Positions 1-10,350 of a stretch of 64,000 bases of DNA are shown in pieces. The stretch covers positions 36,636,001-36,700,000 of the forward strand of contig NC_087246.1 in the NCBI RefSeq assembly GCF_037042905.1, given 5' to 3'. Below the pieces are notes generated by a model. The model was given only the letters and a program-made list of their open reading frames with translations, had not been told where the DNA came from and made no database searches. This DNA is from Lytechinus pictus. Its lineage: Eukaryota > Echinodermata > Echinoidea > Temnopleuroida > Toxopneustidae. The position numbers and the translations under genes are program-made. Numbering within the stretch: position 1 is the stretch's first letter; each line of letters opens with the position of its first letter.

Positions 1-980
1 GTTGAATCACCGAGTGAGTGCATGCGCTCAGTTGTCAGTTATACTGACCTAATAGAGACATTTTAAGGACAGAGGCCCGTATTCTGAAGTCAGGTTTAAC
101 TTAAACTCAGGTTTAAAGTTGTGGTTTAAGTATGGGAAGCCAAAAGTATCAAATTTTTGTTTAAGTTGTACGTTTCTTATGTTTACTGTACTCTTTCCTG
201 ATTCATCGATGGTGAAGACAATAATCTGATATACTTCCTAGACAATTATGAATGATTTGAGAGCCAAATGAGCTGAGATATGATATCTCTATCGTTAGTG
301 ATTTATATAACAATTGGCTTCCCATACTTAAACCACAACTTTAAACCTGAGTTTAAGTTAAACCCGACTTCAGAATACGGGCCAGAGTCATTAAACGGGT
401 ATGTATCTCACTGATCAAATAATGCGAGCGCGAAGCGCGAGCTGAATTTTTTTATATTCACACCTAAAAAGGGACATTATAATCAAATTTGTGTAATCAT
501 GATATGTACCTGTCTCGCTAAACAATGCGAGCGCGAAGCGCGAGCTGAAAATTTAGATAATTCAGACCTGAAGTGGGGCATTCTAAGGTTTCTTTGTAGG
601 AATTAACTAGGACCATACGTATTTCATTAACCAAATGATGCGAGCGCGAAGCGCGAGCTCAAAATTTTTGATATATTCAGTTCAGAAGAAGGGACATTTT
701 AAGGACTGATTTTAGAAATTCATTAAGAGCAGACATATCACCAATCCACTAATGCGAACGTAATCACGGACAGGAAATGTTTCATATATACGAAGACCTT
801 AACATGGAGCAATCACTTTTTTAGTCATGAAAAAGAAGCATATGTCACTACATAAAACAATGATAACTCAAGTGCTAGGAAATATATTTGGTTTATATTG
901 ACTTGAAAACGGGATGTTTTAGTACAACAGGATTATATATCTCGTTAAACAGACAATGCGAGCACTAGGAACAATGAAGA
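1..980. repeat. Tandem array with ~103-114 bp units carrying GCGAGCGCGAAGCGCGAGC
   Basis: The 19 bp motif GCGAGCGCGAAGCGCGAGC occurs at about 424, 527 and 640. Decayed copies lie near 754 and 957, giving a period near 103-114 bp. Between motifs the units share phrases such as GGGACATTTTAAGGAC and a TAT(C)TCACTGATCAAAT-like stretch. The same phrase at 56-70 shows that the array once ran across the MITE at 74-383, which therefore inserted into it. No coding potential is visible. Confidence 0.8.
74..383. mobile_element. MITE family A copy 1, ~65 bp terminal inverted repeats
   Basis: The left end starts GGCCCGTATTCTGAAGTC and the right end closes with its inverse. The arms also share the inverted phrases GTTTAACTTAAACTCAGG and GTGGTTTAAGTATGGGAAGCC. 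The length is 310 bp with no ORF, so the element is non-autonomous. A possible 3 bp target duplication (AGA) flanks it. Related copies are at 5822-6536 and 31734-32041. The superfamily cannot be assigned from the termini alone. Confidence 0.85.
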
Positions 981-2060
981 CGTAGGCCCTGGGCAAATTA
1001 TGTTTCATAAAATTATGATAAAAATGTTTCTTATGTATAATGTAACATAACATAATTATAATATAATATAACATTATAATGAATAATATTTTCTTCTTTC
1101 CCACTACGTTTCTCTTCCTTTCTCCCTCTTTTCTCCTTTTCCCCCTTTCCCCGTTTTTTTTTTGGTCAGCCGATGGGGGGGGGGGGGATGTGCCCCCATG
1201 CCCCCCGTAGTTACGCCACTGTATGTCCATATGGCAAATACCCCTCCAATATTATTATCTGTTTTACCCCATGATGGTTTAATGGTTTTATTAGAGATTA
1301 CATTTTAAAAAATTTGACATTCCATCTTATTCCCTTCCCAAAGACCCCAACATTGATGAATTGGAAGAAACGGGGGTTTCTCTTCAATGTTATAATAAGG
1401 ACATAAGTATTTCGTTTGGAAATGGTGAACTGGCTCTTTATTTGCATTTTATAATTCAATAATATTGTTTTATTTGTTAAGCGGTATTTTAGGAAGAATT
1501 TTCACCAATAAAACAATTATCTCTTGTGATTTTTTTTCCATTTATTTCGTAAAAAGTGGGGGGGATGTTTGTACAGGCCATCCCCCCCTCCTCGAAAAGT
1601 GGGGGGGATATATCCCCCCCATCCCCCCCGGGATTTACGCCAGTGCCTTCACCACATCATGCATCAAACCTATTTTCATAATTATTTGAGAGAAAATAGT
1701 CAAACATCTAACATCACAAATTCAAAGCTTGAAATATCAATAACTTTGTTATTCTTTGAAGGACTTTGGGCAAAACCATCAGATTTTTCTTGGGTCTTTT
1801 CTGCTTTAATTGCAACAACCTTTAGGTCAGAATGAGCCTCCTTTGTTATGAAAAATGTTTTAATTTTTTTTAATTGTTTTAAAACTTTGTAAATCATTTT
1901 AAATCATTTTAACCCCTTTTTTTCCCAACAAATGATGCAATTTTACTTAAATCAGTTAAACTATACAGTATAATTTACATACTTGAACATTTTTGTAAAA
2001 CGTGTTTTAAAACAAGTTTTAAAACACACCGTTTAAACCATGCCAATCCTGTACAATTAT
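981..2060. other. Gene-poor stretch with G/C homopolymer repeat ends
   Basis: No gene is visible. Around 1090-1230 a pyrimidine-rich run leads into a G13-14 tract and the repeat end GTTACGCCACTG. A related end with several G and C tracts lies at 1555-1650. The segment at about 1725-1840 resembles 5205-5330 (AATAACTTTxTTATTCTTTGAxGGA and so on), so it is a decayed dispersed repeat. Open frames here are short and low in complexity. Confidence 0.6.
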
Positions 2061-3210
2061 CATTATTATTATTTATATACTGCGCTTTTCCCAGAATGGC
2101 CCAAAGCGCTTACAACAAGAAAAAGAAATTGTTACAACTATAAAAATGAAACCTTACAATCCTAAAAATCTGGATTGGAAAAAAGAAAGGTTTTAAGTCC
2201 CTATTTAAATGAAGCAACAGATGGTGATTGTCTAAGAGTAAAAGGTAAGCGATTCCAATATTTTGAAGTGGTTATGGTAAAAGTCAGTCTCCAGCCAGTT
2301 TCCTAGTGATTTTATATGTGAGACGGAATGGGTCACTGGAGGCTCGTACATTCCTGCGAGGGGTGTATAGGTCAAACAATCACGCAGATATAAAGGTGCC
2401 TGCTTATTAAGAGACTTAAAAACTAACAAAAGTAACTTAAAAACTATACGATGTCGTATGGGAAGCCAGTGTAACGATTCAAGGAGTGGTTTAGAGAAGT
2501 GAAATCTTGTTACTTGATAAATTATTCGAGCTGCCCAATTTTGAAGGCTTTGAATGCGATCTACTTGAGTAATGGGGATGTTAGAGAGAAGACCATTGCA
2601 GTAATCTATACGGGACAGAACTGGAGAACGAATTGCATTGTTACAGGCCGATTGAGTAATATATCTTCTAATTCGAGAAATATTCCTTAAATGAAAAGTT
2701 ACAGAAGTGCATATTTGAGAAACACGGTCCACCATTGACATTTCTCTATCAAAAATTACACCAAGATTTTTAACAGTAACTGAAGGGCTTATGGATATAT
2801 TGCCAACTATTAACTTTAGATCTGGCAGATTGCGTAGGCTGTGTGGAGAGGCCGCTATGAAGAATTCTGTTTTTGAGTCATTTAACTTTAATTTATTAAC
2901 TGTCATCCAGTTTCTAATATCTGAAATACAGTTCTGAAGTCGAAACATAGCAACAACTAAATCTCCTGGGATTTTCGGATTGAATGAAATATACAATTGG
3001 GTGTCATCGGCATAAAGATGGTAGTTGATACAATGTGTAATAATGTTACCAACTGGTAGGGTGTATAAAGAATACCCGATGGGGCCTACTACCGAACCTT
3101 GAGGAAGACCAAAATCAAGGTTAGTGGGTTTAGATACTTCTGAGATGGGTTCTACAATTCTGAGATGGTTTACAAAACTATTCCCAAGGGATAAGAGTAA
3201 AAATGGTATG
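2061..3210 (-). pseudogene. 5'-truncated non-LTR retrotransposon (CR1/L2-like) reverse transcriptase
   Basis: Read on the minus strand from about 3207, the frame gives [20 protein letters not shown], then [14 protein letters not shown] and [17 protein letters not shown] is the catalytic motif of reverse transcriptase, and LPQGS is the motif just before it. Later come RIDYCNGLL and LQNWAARII, typical of the RT thumb region in CR1/L2-type LINEs. The frame stops at 2232. A 3' UTR follows, with the inverted phrase GCGCTT...AAGCGC and an ATT-rich tail near 2061-2075. No endonuclease domain or full-length ORF is present. This is a dead 5'-truncated copy, although about 325 codons remain open. Confidence 0.85.
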
Positions 3211-3222
3211 TGCTTTGTTTTC

Positions 3223-3905
3223 TTCCCGTCTGGTCTTATCTCTCATGGTCTAGCCCTAGTTCATCTACTACCCATTTGGTCTCATTGTCATGTAGCCCAT
3301 TTACCATTTGGTCTAATTTCCAGTTAGGCTATACTCACTTTATCCAATATCCAATTAGTATAATACCACTTACTCTGTATGGTTACTTGGCAATAGAATA
3401 AATGGGTATTAGACAAAGTATAGTGTAGACCAATCAGCATTTAGAACACATTGAATGTAAAGCAAATGGGTTTAGCCCTTGAGGTATTAGAATAGTACAT
3501 TGCCAATTCGTCTACTGCCAACTCGTCCATTCACCACATGGTCTACTTTCATTTAGTCTAATGCCATTCCATCCATCAACTGTTCGTAAAACAACCATTT
3601 GGTCCAATCATCACTTTGTCACCAGTTGTTCTAATTTCCATTTAATTTTTCATTCATTTTCCAATTATACCGAATGGTATATGGACTAAATGGCTATTGG
3701 ACCAATTGGTTATTAGACGGAATGGAATTAGACTAAAGGAAAGTAGACCATGTGGTGAGTGGACGAACTGATGGTAGACCAAATGATAGTAGATGAGTTG
3801 GCAATTGGACGAATCGCCATTAGAAGAATTGTAAATAAACCATTAGAATATCTAATTGTAGCCCAACTGACTGTAGACCAAGTGAATATAAACCAATACT
3901 CTGAG
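3223..3905. repeat. Older degenerate foldback array hosting a younger one
   Basis: On both sides of the 3495-3841 element the same 15-16 bp quasi-units continue in decayed form. To the left, units resemble CATTTGGTCTAATTTCCA; to the right they resemble TGTAGACCAAGTGAATATA. Unit polarity flips from TGGTCT on the left to AGACCA on the right, as in a foldback. I infer an older member of the family into which a younger copy inserted. The outer limits are approximate. Confidence 0.6.
3495..3841. mobile_element. Foldback element 1 with 9 bp target duplication
   Basis: The direct repeat ATTAGAATA lies at 3486-3494 and 3842-3850. The 347 bp between are two inverted arms made of tandem 15-16 bp units (roughly TGGTCTAATnACCATT on the left, the inverse on the right). 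The arms meet near 3650-3665. The left end reads GTACATTGCCAATTCGTC; the right end, inverted, reads GGTTTATTTACAATTCTTC. No ORF is present. Long inverted arms of short tandem units are the architecture of foldback elements, including sea urchin TU elements. Membership in TU is an inference. Confidence 0.8.
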
Positions 3906-5821
3906 GTCAGTTACAAGAAAAATGCTAAAATAAGATCATGCGCAACACTCACCCGATATCTCTCATATTTTTGAAGCAGATTCTTGACTTCTTTATGCTG
4001 CAACAAAGATATGTAGAATAATATATTACCATAAAAACTCATCATAATTCTGTGCATGTCAATTCATGAGGGATATATAAACTAAGGTAATTTTAATGCT
4101 TATTGCAATGATCATAAGCAATATATCACATTCATATAATGATCTTTACCTTTTTCTTAGCATTTTCTATATTTTCACTTCTGACATGTAATTTACTACC
4201 TTGGATTATAATCATATTTACTGTACAAACATCTTACTTTATTAAATTCATAGTCCGGCAGCCCAATAGATTTATTCAACCTAAAGTCGGACAAGTAAAT
4301 GGCCCCATAGCTGGATGGCATGGTCCCTGAAGTTTACAAAAATGCATTGCTGCCGGGTTTTATCCGTGGTCTTCCCGTCAAAATGACGTAATATATGATG
4401 TCACTACAAAATGGCCCTATTTCACCATTTTTTAGACATAGCATGAAGTCAAGGGAGAATATCTCAACTAAACTATGCTTGTTTTTTTAATGAAACTTTC
4501 AGAATATATTGTTCATATAATGCTTAATAGGAATGCGAAATTTTAGCGCCAGAAATTATTGTTTACATATGCAAATTAGGTCATGAAATTTGCATATTAT
4601 CAGTTTGGGAGATTTCTTGCTTCAAAAATTGTCAAAAAATCAAATAAGAATTTTCTTTTTTAGAGTACTTTTTATGATATATTTCCTGTCAAAAATAATA
4701 TCATTCTCTTTGTCTATGTCTCTACTTTTAGAAAATATATGTCAGTAATTTGAAATGACATTATAGACTGTGGTTTCAGCCCATTTTCAACATGGTGCGT
4801 ACATAGAAATCATGCGTTTTTGGCCTGTTTTCCCCATATAGCTAGGGTGTGTAAATGGTATGCCCAGTTTGTTGACGTTTCCTGCATTGTACATATTAAA
4901 TCTGCCAAACAAGATATTGTTATCTTCACTATGTGTCTGCTAGTTTTGGATTTGTGACATCATAAACGAGCAGCTCCTCCATACGTTACACAATATAAAA
5001 TGCATGAATTTCATTTTTTTTAATGGTTCCTGATCATATTTGTTTTCTTTTCATGAACGGGTGCGAAATGATTTGTCTATTGATATACAAAAGGTACAGT
5101 AAAATCCATTTTCAATTTCCTGAGAAAATGACATTTCATTGATATTTTGCCATTCACTATGTACATGTAGGTATGCTGCTCGCATATGATGTCACAAATC
5201 AAATAAATAAAATTCTAATAACTTTTTAATTCTTTGATGGATCTTTCTCAAACCTTCGGCAATATTTTTGATTATTTTTTCTGCTCGTTTTACAATAAAC
5301 TTTTTGTCAGGGTGAAAATCCCCTTTAAGAATAATAATTCATAGTTAAGCATAATGTATTTTCAGTGCAAATTCTGTATTCCGCTGGACTGTATTTTATT
5401 GGAATGTAACACTCACCACATCCTGCTCACTGCTTTCTATTTCTAATCTCATCTTTGAATTTTCAATCAATCTGGATTTATGCCATTAAGGAAGCAATAC
5501 CCAAAGAGAATCACATCCATTATTTCAAATAAATTACAACACAAACACATCATATGTGACTATACATGTATATTTACAGAATTCTGCCCTAGTCAAGTCA
5601 TTTTCCAAATAAAATAAATGCTGTACCAATAACATGCAACAGTTCATGTTCTTTCAAAAAAGTAGAATTATATTGGCAGTTTATTTGCACTTTTCAGCTG
5701 ACTAGAAATGGTAAGATTTCCTGTCCTTTTTTTTTTACGTTAAAGTCTCAAAATCATTGATTTGTGATGGCTCTGTATCTCAGCTAAAAAGACGACTGGG
5801 TCAGAAGTGTCAGGGACATAA
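3906..5821. other. Intergenic, diffuse dispersed repeats, no gene seen
   Basis: The sequence is AT-rich with no supported exon. About 4370-5335 resembles a decayed dispersed repeat: it has phrases such as ATGATGTCAC, ends near 5330 in GAAAATCCCCTTTAAG, and its terminal 120 bp resemble 1725-1840. The short plus-strand frame at 4139-4330 is hydrophobic by composition only. Confidence 0.5.
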
Positions 5822-6536
5822 GCCGTATTCTAAAGTCAGGTTCAAGTTAGAGCATGGTCTACATGTAAGTCGGTACTAAAATTATGAGAAGCCAAAAATG
5901 AAAAGTTCTGTTTACATTGTACACTACTTGTGTTTTCGGAGTTCTACATCCATGCATGATGAATGGTAATTCTCACACAGTTTTCAATCATTAGAGGGCC
6001 AACTCAGCTGATGAATTAAACCTCTTTTAGACGGTAAATTGCCAATTTGCCTACTGCCAACTCGTCCACTCACCACATGGTCTACTTTCATTTAGTCTAA
6101 TGCCATTTCATCCATCAACATTTCGTCTAAAACCATTTGGTCCATTAACCATTTGGTCCAATCATCACTCCGTCTAATCACCATTTCATCTATGACCATT
6201 TCGTCTCATAACTAGTTGGTCTAATATACATTTAATATTCATTCATTTTGCACAATTTAAAACTTAGTCCAATTAGACCCAAATGGTATATGGACTAAAT
6301 GGCTATTAGACCAACTGGTTATTAGACGGAATGGCATTAGACTAAAAGTAGACCATGTGTTGAATGGACGAACTGATGGCAAACCAAATGATAGTAGACG
6401 AGTTGGCAATTGGACGAATTGGCATGAGACGAATTGGAAATAAACCTTTTAGACTTGTGTTACTATTGACTTTCTGTAGTTATACCATTCCTTAGTTAAA
6501 CCAGACTTTAATAGACCTCACTTCAGAATACGGGTC
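5822..6536. mobile_element. MITE family A copy 2, split by foldback element 2
   Basis: The left end (GCCGTATTCTAAAGTCAGG) and the right end (CACTTCAGAATACGGG) match the termini of the 74-383 element. The internal phrase near 5880-5910 (AAAATTATGAGAAGCC) also matches. The copy is 715 bp because a 413 bp foldback element sits inside it. This gives an order of insertion: the MITE first, the foldback later. Confidence 0.75.
6033..6445. mobile_element. Foldback element 2 with 9 bp target duplication
   Basis: CTTTTAGAC occurs at 6024-6032 and again at 6446-6454, immediately flanking a 413 bp block. The block has inverted arms of 15-16 bp units, for example CCGTCTAATCACCATT, TCATCTATGACCATT and TCGTCTCATAACTAGT in the left arm, and the inverse polarity in the right arm. 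The left end starts GGTAAATTGCCAATTTGCC; the right end, inverted, starts GTTTATTTCCAATTCGTC. The family is the same as 3495-3841. Confidence 0.8.
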
Positions 6537-6979
6537 ATTGTGTCAGGCTCCCATTTAGTCAAGATCATAGATGTGCGAGTGACTGATTACACCATTTCTA
6601 GATTCATTCTACCCTTTATCCTTGTGTGACTTTGTCACATTCTCAGTGCCATTTGAAAGGGTTTCTCCACACAGCCAGAGCAGATTATCATTTACAACTA
6701 AAAAAGCAAAGAGTCTTCCTTTTCCAACCAAGTTACAAAAGAAGAAAGCCAAATACATGACTTATTGGCCATTCTGTAATGGAGGATCGATCACATATAC
6801 CCGATGCTTAATCCATTATTTTATCGCAATACAATGTATACCACATGATGATTTCTTGCTCATAGTTTTAACCCCTGGAGTCTGAATGACGTAGCTTTAA
6901 TGTTTTCCAGAGACTCCACCTTGCGTATACATGGGCTCAGTCTCCAACGGGTTTAACCCCATAACTGGGCTATTTCAGA
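6537..6979. other. Unannotated spacer
   Basis: No repeat boundary, exon or RNA gene could be supported. A plus-strand frame at 6622-6885 has no recognisable domain and no splice context. Confidence 0.4.
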
Positions 6980-7258
6980 CCAGGGCCCCGTCTTATGAAG
7001 AGTTATGATTGATCCGATCAATCACAACTATAGACGGCCAGCAACGTCAACATCTAAAAATGCAAATTTGTTAAAAATATTTTCTAGATATGATGTACAT
7101 TCATACATTAATCGTTCTCTTGAAGATTCAGTATGATTCTTTATGTTTTTAAGGAGATTGTGCGAATTCCCTGTAGAAAAAAATTATGACACTGATGGAT
7201 TTCCATAGAGTTACGATTGATTGGATCAATCGTAACTCTTTGTAAGACGGGGCCCTGG
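6980..7258. mobile_element. MITE family B copy 1
   Basis: The element begins CCAGGGCCCCGTCTTA and ends with the inverse TAAGACGGGGCCCTGG. The inverted arms also share GAGTTACGATTGATCCGATC and its inverse. It is 279 bp with no ORF. The internal phrase GGCCAGCAACGTCAACATCT is shared with copy 2 at 8441-8715. Confidence 0.85.
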
Positions 7259-7263
7259 ATACA

Positions 7264-7944
7264 CTGGGGGGGGGGTCAATTTGACCCCCCTCAGATCGAA
7301 AATTCGCACGCGCGTAGAGCCAGATGTAAACTTCAAGACTGTATAGTAAAATTTTCGAAAAATTAAGTTTTTTTTTTAATTTTTTAAAATCAATATTTGT
7401 TTTATTGATCAATTATGAAAATAAGTGAATGAAATTTGCCCTAAATTTGTTTTTTTGGCGTATGTTTTTGCCTTTAACTCAATTTAGATAGCTAGTAGAA
7501 TGCAAATTTTTGGTGGGAGTATCACTTATTACATTTCTAACAAATATCTACCCAAAAATTGCAATAACATACTTAATTTTTATGTTTTTTATTGTTTTTT
7601 CCAATGAACTTTGTCGGGGACCCTTTTGTGATCATAAGTAGCATAAAATCAATCAATGTAAACCAACAAAAGTGAAAATAATCATACATCTATGATTTTT
7701 GGTTGAAAAATACAATTTGCATTGACTTTACCCAAGTAATCACGTTTTTGAGCAATTTGGGGTCTGACATACACTTACAAAATGTTGCGTAATTTCGGAA
7801 CTGCGTACCCGGGCATCGCAATTTGGTCTCAAAAGATGCGCAAGACTTGAAAGTAAAAAGTCAGCGAGCAGCGTGGTCAAAAAAATTCGCGCGGCGACGT
7901 AGTAACAAAATTTGTCGAGGGGGGTCAAATTGACCCCCCTCCAG
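7264..7944. mobile_element. Element with palindromic G-tract termini
   Basis: The left end is CTGG, a G-run, then GGTCAATTTGACC, a C-run and CTC. The right end is GAGG, a G-run, then GGTCAAATTGACC, a C-run and TCCAG. Each end is itself a palindrome, and together they form a terminal inverted repeat around 681 bp. It abuts MITE B on the left. Its right edge lies 1 bp from the stop codon of the minus-strand gene at 7946. No transposase is visible. Confidence 0.6.
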
Positions 7945-7945
7945 T

Positions 7946-8202
7946 TTAACAAGGCTTAAGGAAAAAATCTTTGTAAGGATACAGTGTTTCTTCTCTTAGT
8001 TTGTAGCTCTCTAAAGCTTTCCGTCTGGCCATTATGAGGAGTGACAGAACATTGATTTCTTTTTGTCTTTCCCTGGCCTGTCTCTCTGCTTCAGCATCAT
8101 GAGTTGCGCTTTTAGCTCTGCCATGTTTATGGTTGCAAGCGGGACCCACGTTGAACTTCGGAGTTGACTTGATTTGGATTGGAAGTTTGGAGAAATCCAG
8201 TA
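7946..8202 (-). CDS. Unrecognised two-exon gene, exon 2 (C-terminal 84 residues)
   Basis: On the minus strand a pyrimidine-rich tract ending ATTAG precedes 8202. The exon opens with TA, which joins the last A of exon 1 to make an isoleucine codon. It then encodes LDFSKLPIQIKSTPKFNVGP and CNHKHGRAKSATHDAEAERQ, followed by a basic, helix-prone end with ARRKALESYKLREETLYPY. It stops with TAA at 7946-7948. The composition (many charged residues, few low-complexity runs) is far more protein-like than other frames nearby. I do not recognise a family. The stop lies at the very edge of the repeat ending at 7944, so the original C-terminus could have been longer. Confidence 0.6.
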
Positions 8203-8440
8203 CTAATATGAACAGGAATAAAAGAAGAGAAAATAGAAAACTGCAAAGAAAAGGCAATGATAATAATGGATTTTAAAGCACAGTAGAGATAAAAATTAAT
8301 GTAATGTCTGGTGACAGGCATTATGAAATCTAAAATGTAAATAATTTGTGCCATATCCTCCCTCCTTGTTTCCAGTTTTAGCAGAAAAAATGCATAATTT
8401 TATTAACAACCTTCATGTACAATACATGTGTGAGACCTGA

Positions 8441-8715
8441 GGCCCGTCTTACAGAGAGTTGCAATTGATCTGATCTATCGCAACTATGGAAGGCCAGCAA
8501 CGTCAACATCTAAAATACACGTTTGTTCAAAATTATTACTAGAAATGATGTATAGGCCTACTCATACATGGTCTGTTTTCTTGACAATTCACTATGCTTC
8601 TTTTTGTTTTCAAAGGACATCAAACAAATCTCCGAAAGAAAAAATTATGACATTGTTGGATTTCCATAGAGTTACGATTGATCGGATCAATCGTAACTCT
8701 TTGTAAGACTGGGCC
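8441..8715. mobile_element. MITE family B copy 2, inside an intron
   Basis: It begins GGCCCGTCTTACAGAGAGTT and ends AACTCTTTGTAAGACTGGGCC, and shares GGCCAGCAACGTCAACATCT with copy 1. The inverted inner arms (ATTGATCTGATC and GATCGGATCAAT) are kept. It lies in the intron of the minus-strand gene at 7946-9220. Confidence 0.85.
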
Positions 8716-9036
8716 AAGAAATGTGAATTTCAGTGAATTTCTGATGTAATGGTCATAAATTTCTAAATTCTGACTAACAGGAATATTACCCACTCCTTAA
8801 CTGTTACAATTGCGTCCATGGTTAGCATAATTATGTGCTTACTGGCTTTTACATATTTATAGGCAATATGAAATTATGAATTCTCAAACCTGATTTTGTC
8901 CTCTTGGCCAAACAGATTTATCACTGGCAAGTTTGTAAGCCCTCCAAAAAATAAATAAAAGCATATTTGCATTTTCCTTGCTGTTATTGAAAACCAAGGA
9001 ACTCCAACAAATCGTATAAATTGAGCTTTAACTCAC

Positions 9037-9220
9037 TGGACTCAGGTCGGCTTGAAGCCCCTCCTCCTCCTGATGACACCTCACCCCTCGTACCAATTCG
9101 GCTCCTTCCTTTCCTCTGCCATTGATCATAATCAGAATGTTTCATCTCCAAATTTTTGCCATCAGCAACAGATTTCAGGGCATCCCCTCCCGGCCTATGG
9201 CTTGCTAGATCAGCCGCCAT
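9037..9220 (-). CDS. Unrecognised two-exon gene, exon 1 (N-terminal 61 residues)
   Basis: A minus-strand acceptor-like TTTTTCAG lies immediately before ATGGCGGC at 9220, and the donor after 9037 is TCCA|GTGAGT. The exon encodes MAADLASHRPGGDALKSVAD, a polar stretch with MKHSDYDQWQRKGRSRIGTR, and a Gly/Ser-rich linker (SSGGGGASS) before the junction. It is 184 nt, leaving one base that fits the two-base start of exon 2. The joined protein is 146 residues. The acceptor suggests an upstream non-coding exon, so this may be the start codon. There is no signal peptide or membrane segment. Function is unknown. Confidence 0.6.
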
Positions 9221-9250
9221 CTGAAAAATGTAAATATTAAGTTTTAACAA

Positions 9251-10350
9251 GATGAATGCCTCTGGCCGTCTCACCTGCATCACGCGATTCAATATAGCAG
9301 CAGTGCTGATTTTGAAAACTACTATAACTCGCACAAGATGTTCAGTGATACTTGGTTACTCTTATTTCTACGTTTTATGAACTAGACCCATACACTTATA
9401 GAGATATGATGGTAATTCAACAAATACCCCCAACGTGGCCAAAGTTCATTGACCTTACATGACCTTTGACCTTGATCATGTGACCTGAAACTCGTACAGG
9501 ATGTTCAGTGATACTTGATTACTCTTATGTCCAAGTTTCAAGAGAAAGATCCATCAACTTTCCAAGTTATGATGGTAATTCAACAGATACCCCCATTAAG
9601 CCAAAGTTCATTGACCTTTGACCTTGGTCATGTGACCTAAAATGCGCAAAGGATGTTCAGTGATACTTGATTACTCTTATGTCCAAGTTTTATGAACTAG
9701 ACCAACACACTTTCAAAGTTATGGCGGTAATTCAACAAATACCCCAATTTGACCAAAGTTCATTGACCCTAAATGACCTTTGACCTTGATCATGTGACCT
9801 GAAACTTGCACAGGATGTTCAGTAATACTTGATTACTATTATGTCCAAGTTTCATGAATCAGATCCATAAACTTTTAAAGTTATGATGGTAAATCTACAG
9901 ATACCCCCAATTTGGCCAAAGTTCATTGACCCTAAATGACCATTGACCTTGGTCATGTGACGTGAAACTCATGCAGGATGTTCAGTGATACTTGATTAAC
10001 CTTATGTATAAGTTTCATGAACTAGGTCCATATATTTTCTAAGTTATGATGACATTTCAAAAACTTAACCTTAGGTTAAGATTTTGATGTTGATTCCCCC
10101 AACATGGTCTAAGTTCATTGACCCTAAATGACCATTGACCTTGGTCATGTGACGTGAAACTCATGCAGGATGTTCAGTAATACTTGATTAACCTTATGGC
10201 CAAGTTTCATGAACTAGGTCCATATACATATAAAGTTATGCTGTCATTTCAAAAACTTAACCTCAGGTTAAGATTTGGTGTTGACGCCGCCGTCGCCGTC
10301 GCCGTCGGAAAAACGGCGCCTATAGTCTCACTCTGCTATGCAGGTGAGAC
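9251..10350 (+). repeat. Repeat family K copy 1 (tandem DR1-bearing units)
   Basis: The left end contains GCCTCTGGCCGTCTCACCTG and the right end GCTATGCAGGTGAGAC; GTCTCACCTGCAT and ATGCAGGTGAGAC are inverted. The interior is 5-6 imperfect units of about 150-200 bp, each with AAGTTCATTGACC, TGACCTTTGACCTTG or a variant, and GGATGTTCAGTGATACTTG. A CG-rich phrase (GCCGCCGTCGCCGTCGCCGT) precedes the right end. Other copies are at 48983-49609 and 55453-56561, with fragments at 20446-20552 and 54591-54760. Confidence 0.85.

Noticed and set aside
424..960. Regularly spaced short motif, considered as CRISPR-like
   Set aside because: Spacers are themselves related, the genome is animal, and the pattern is an ordinary tandem repeat.
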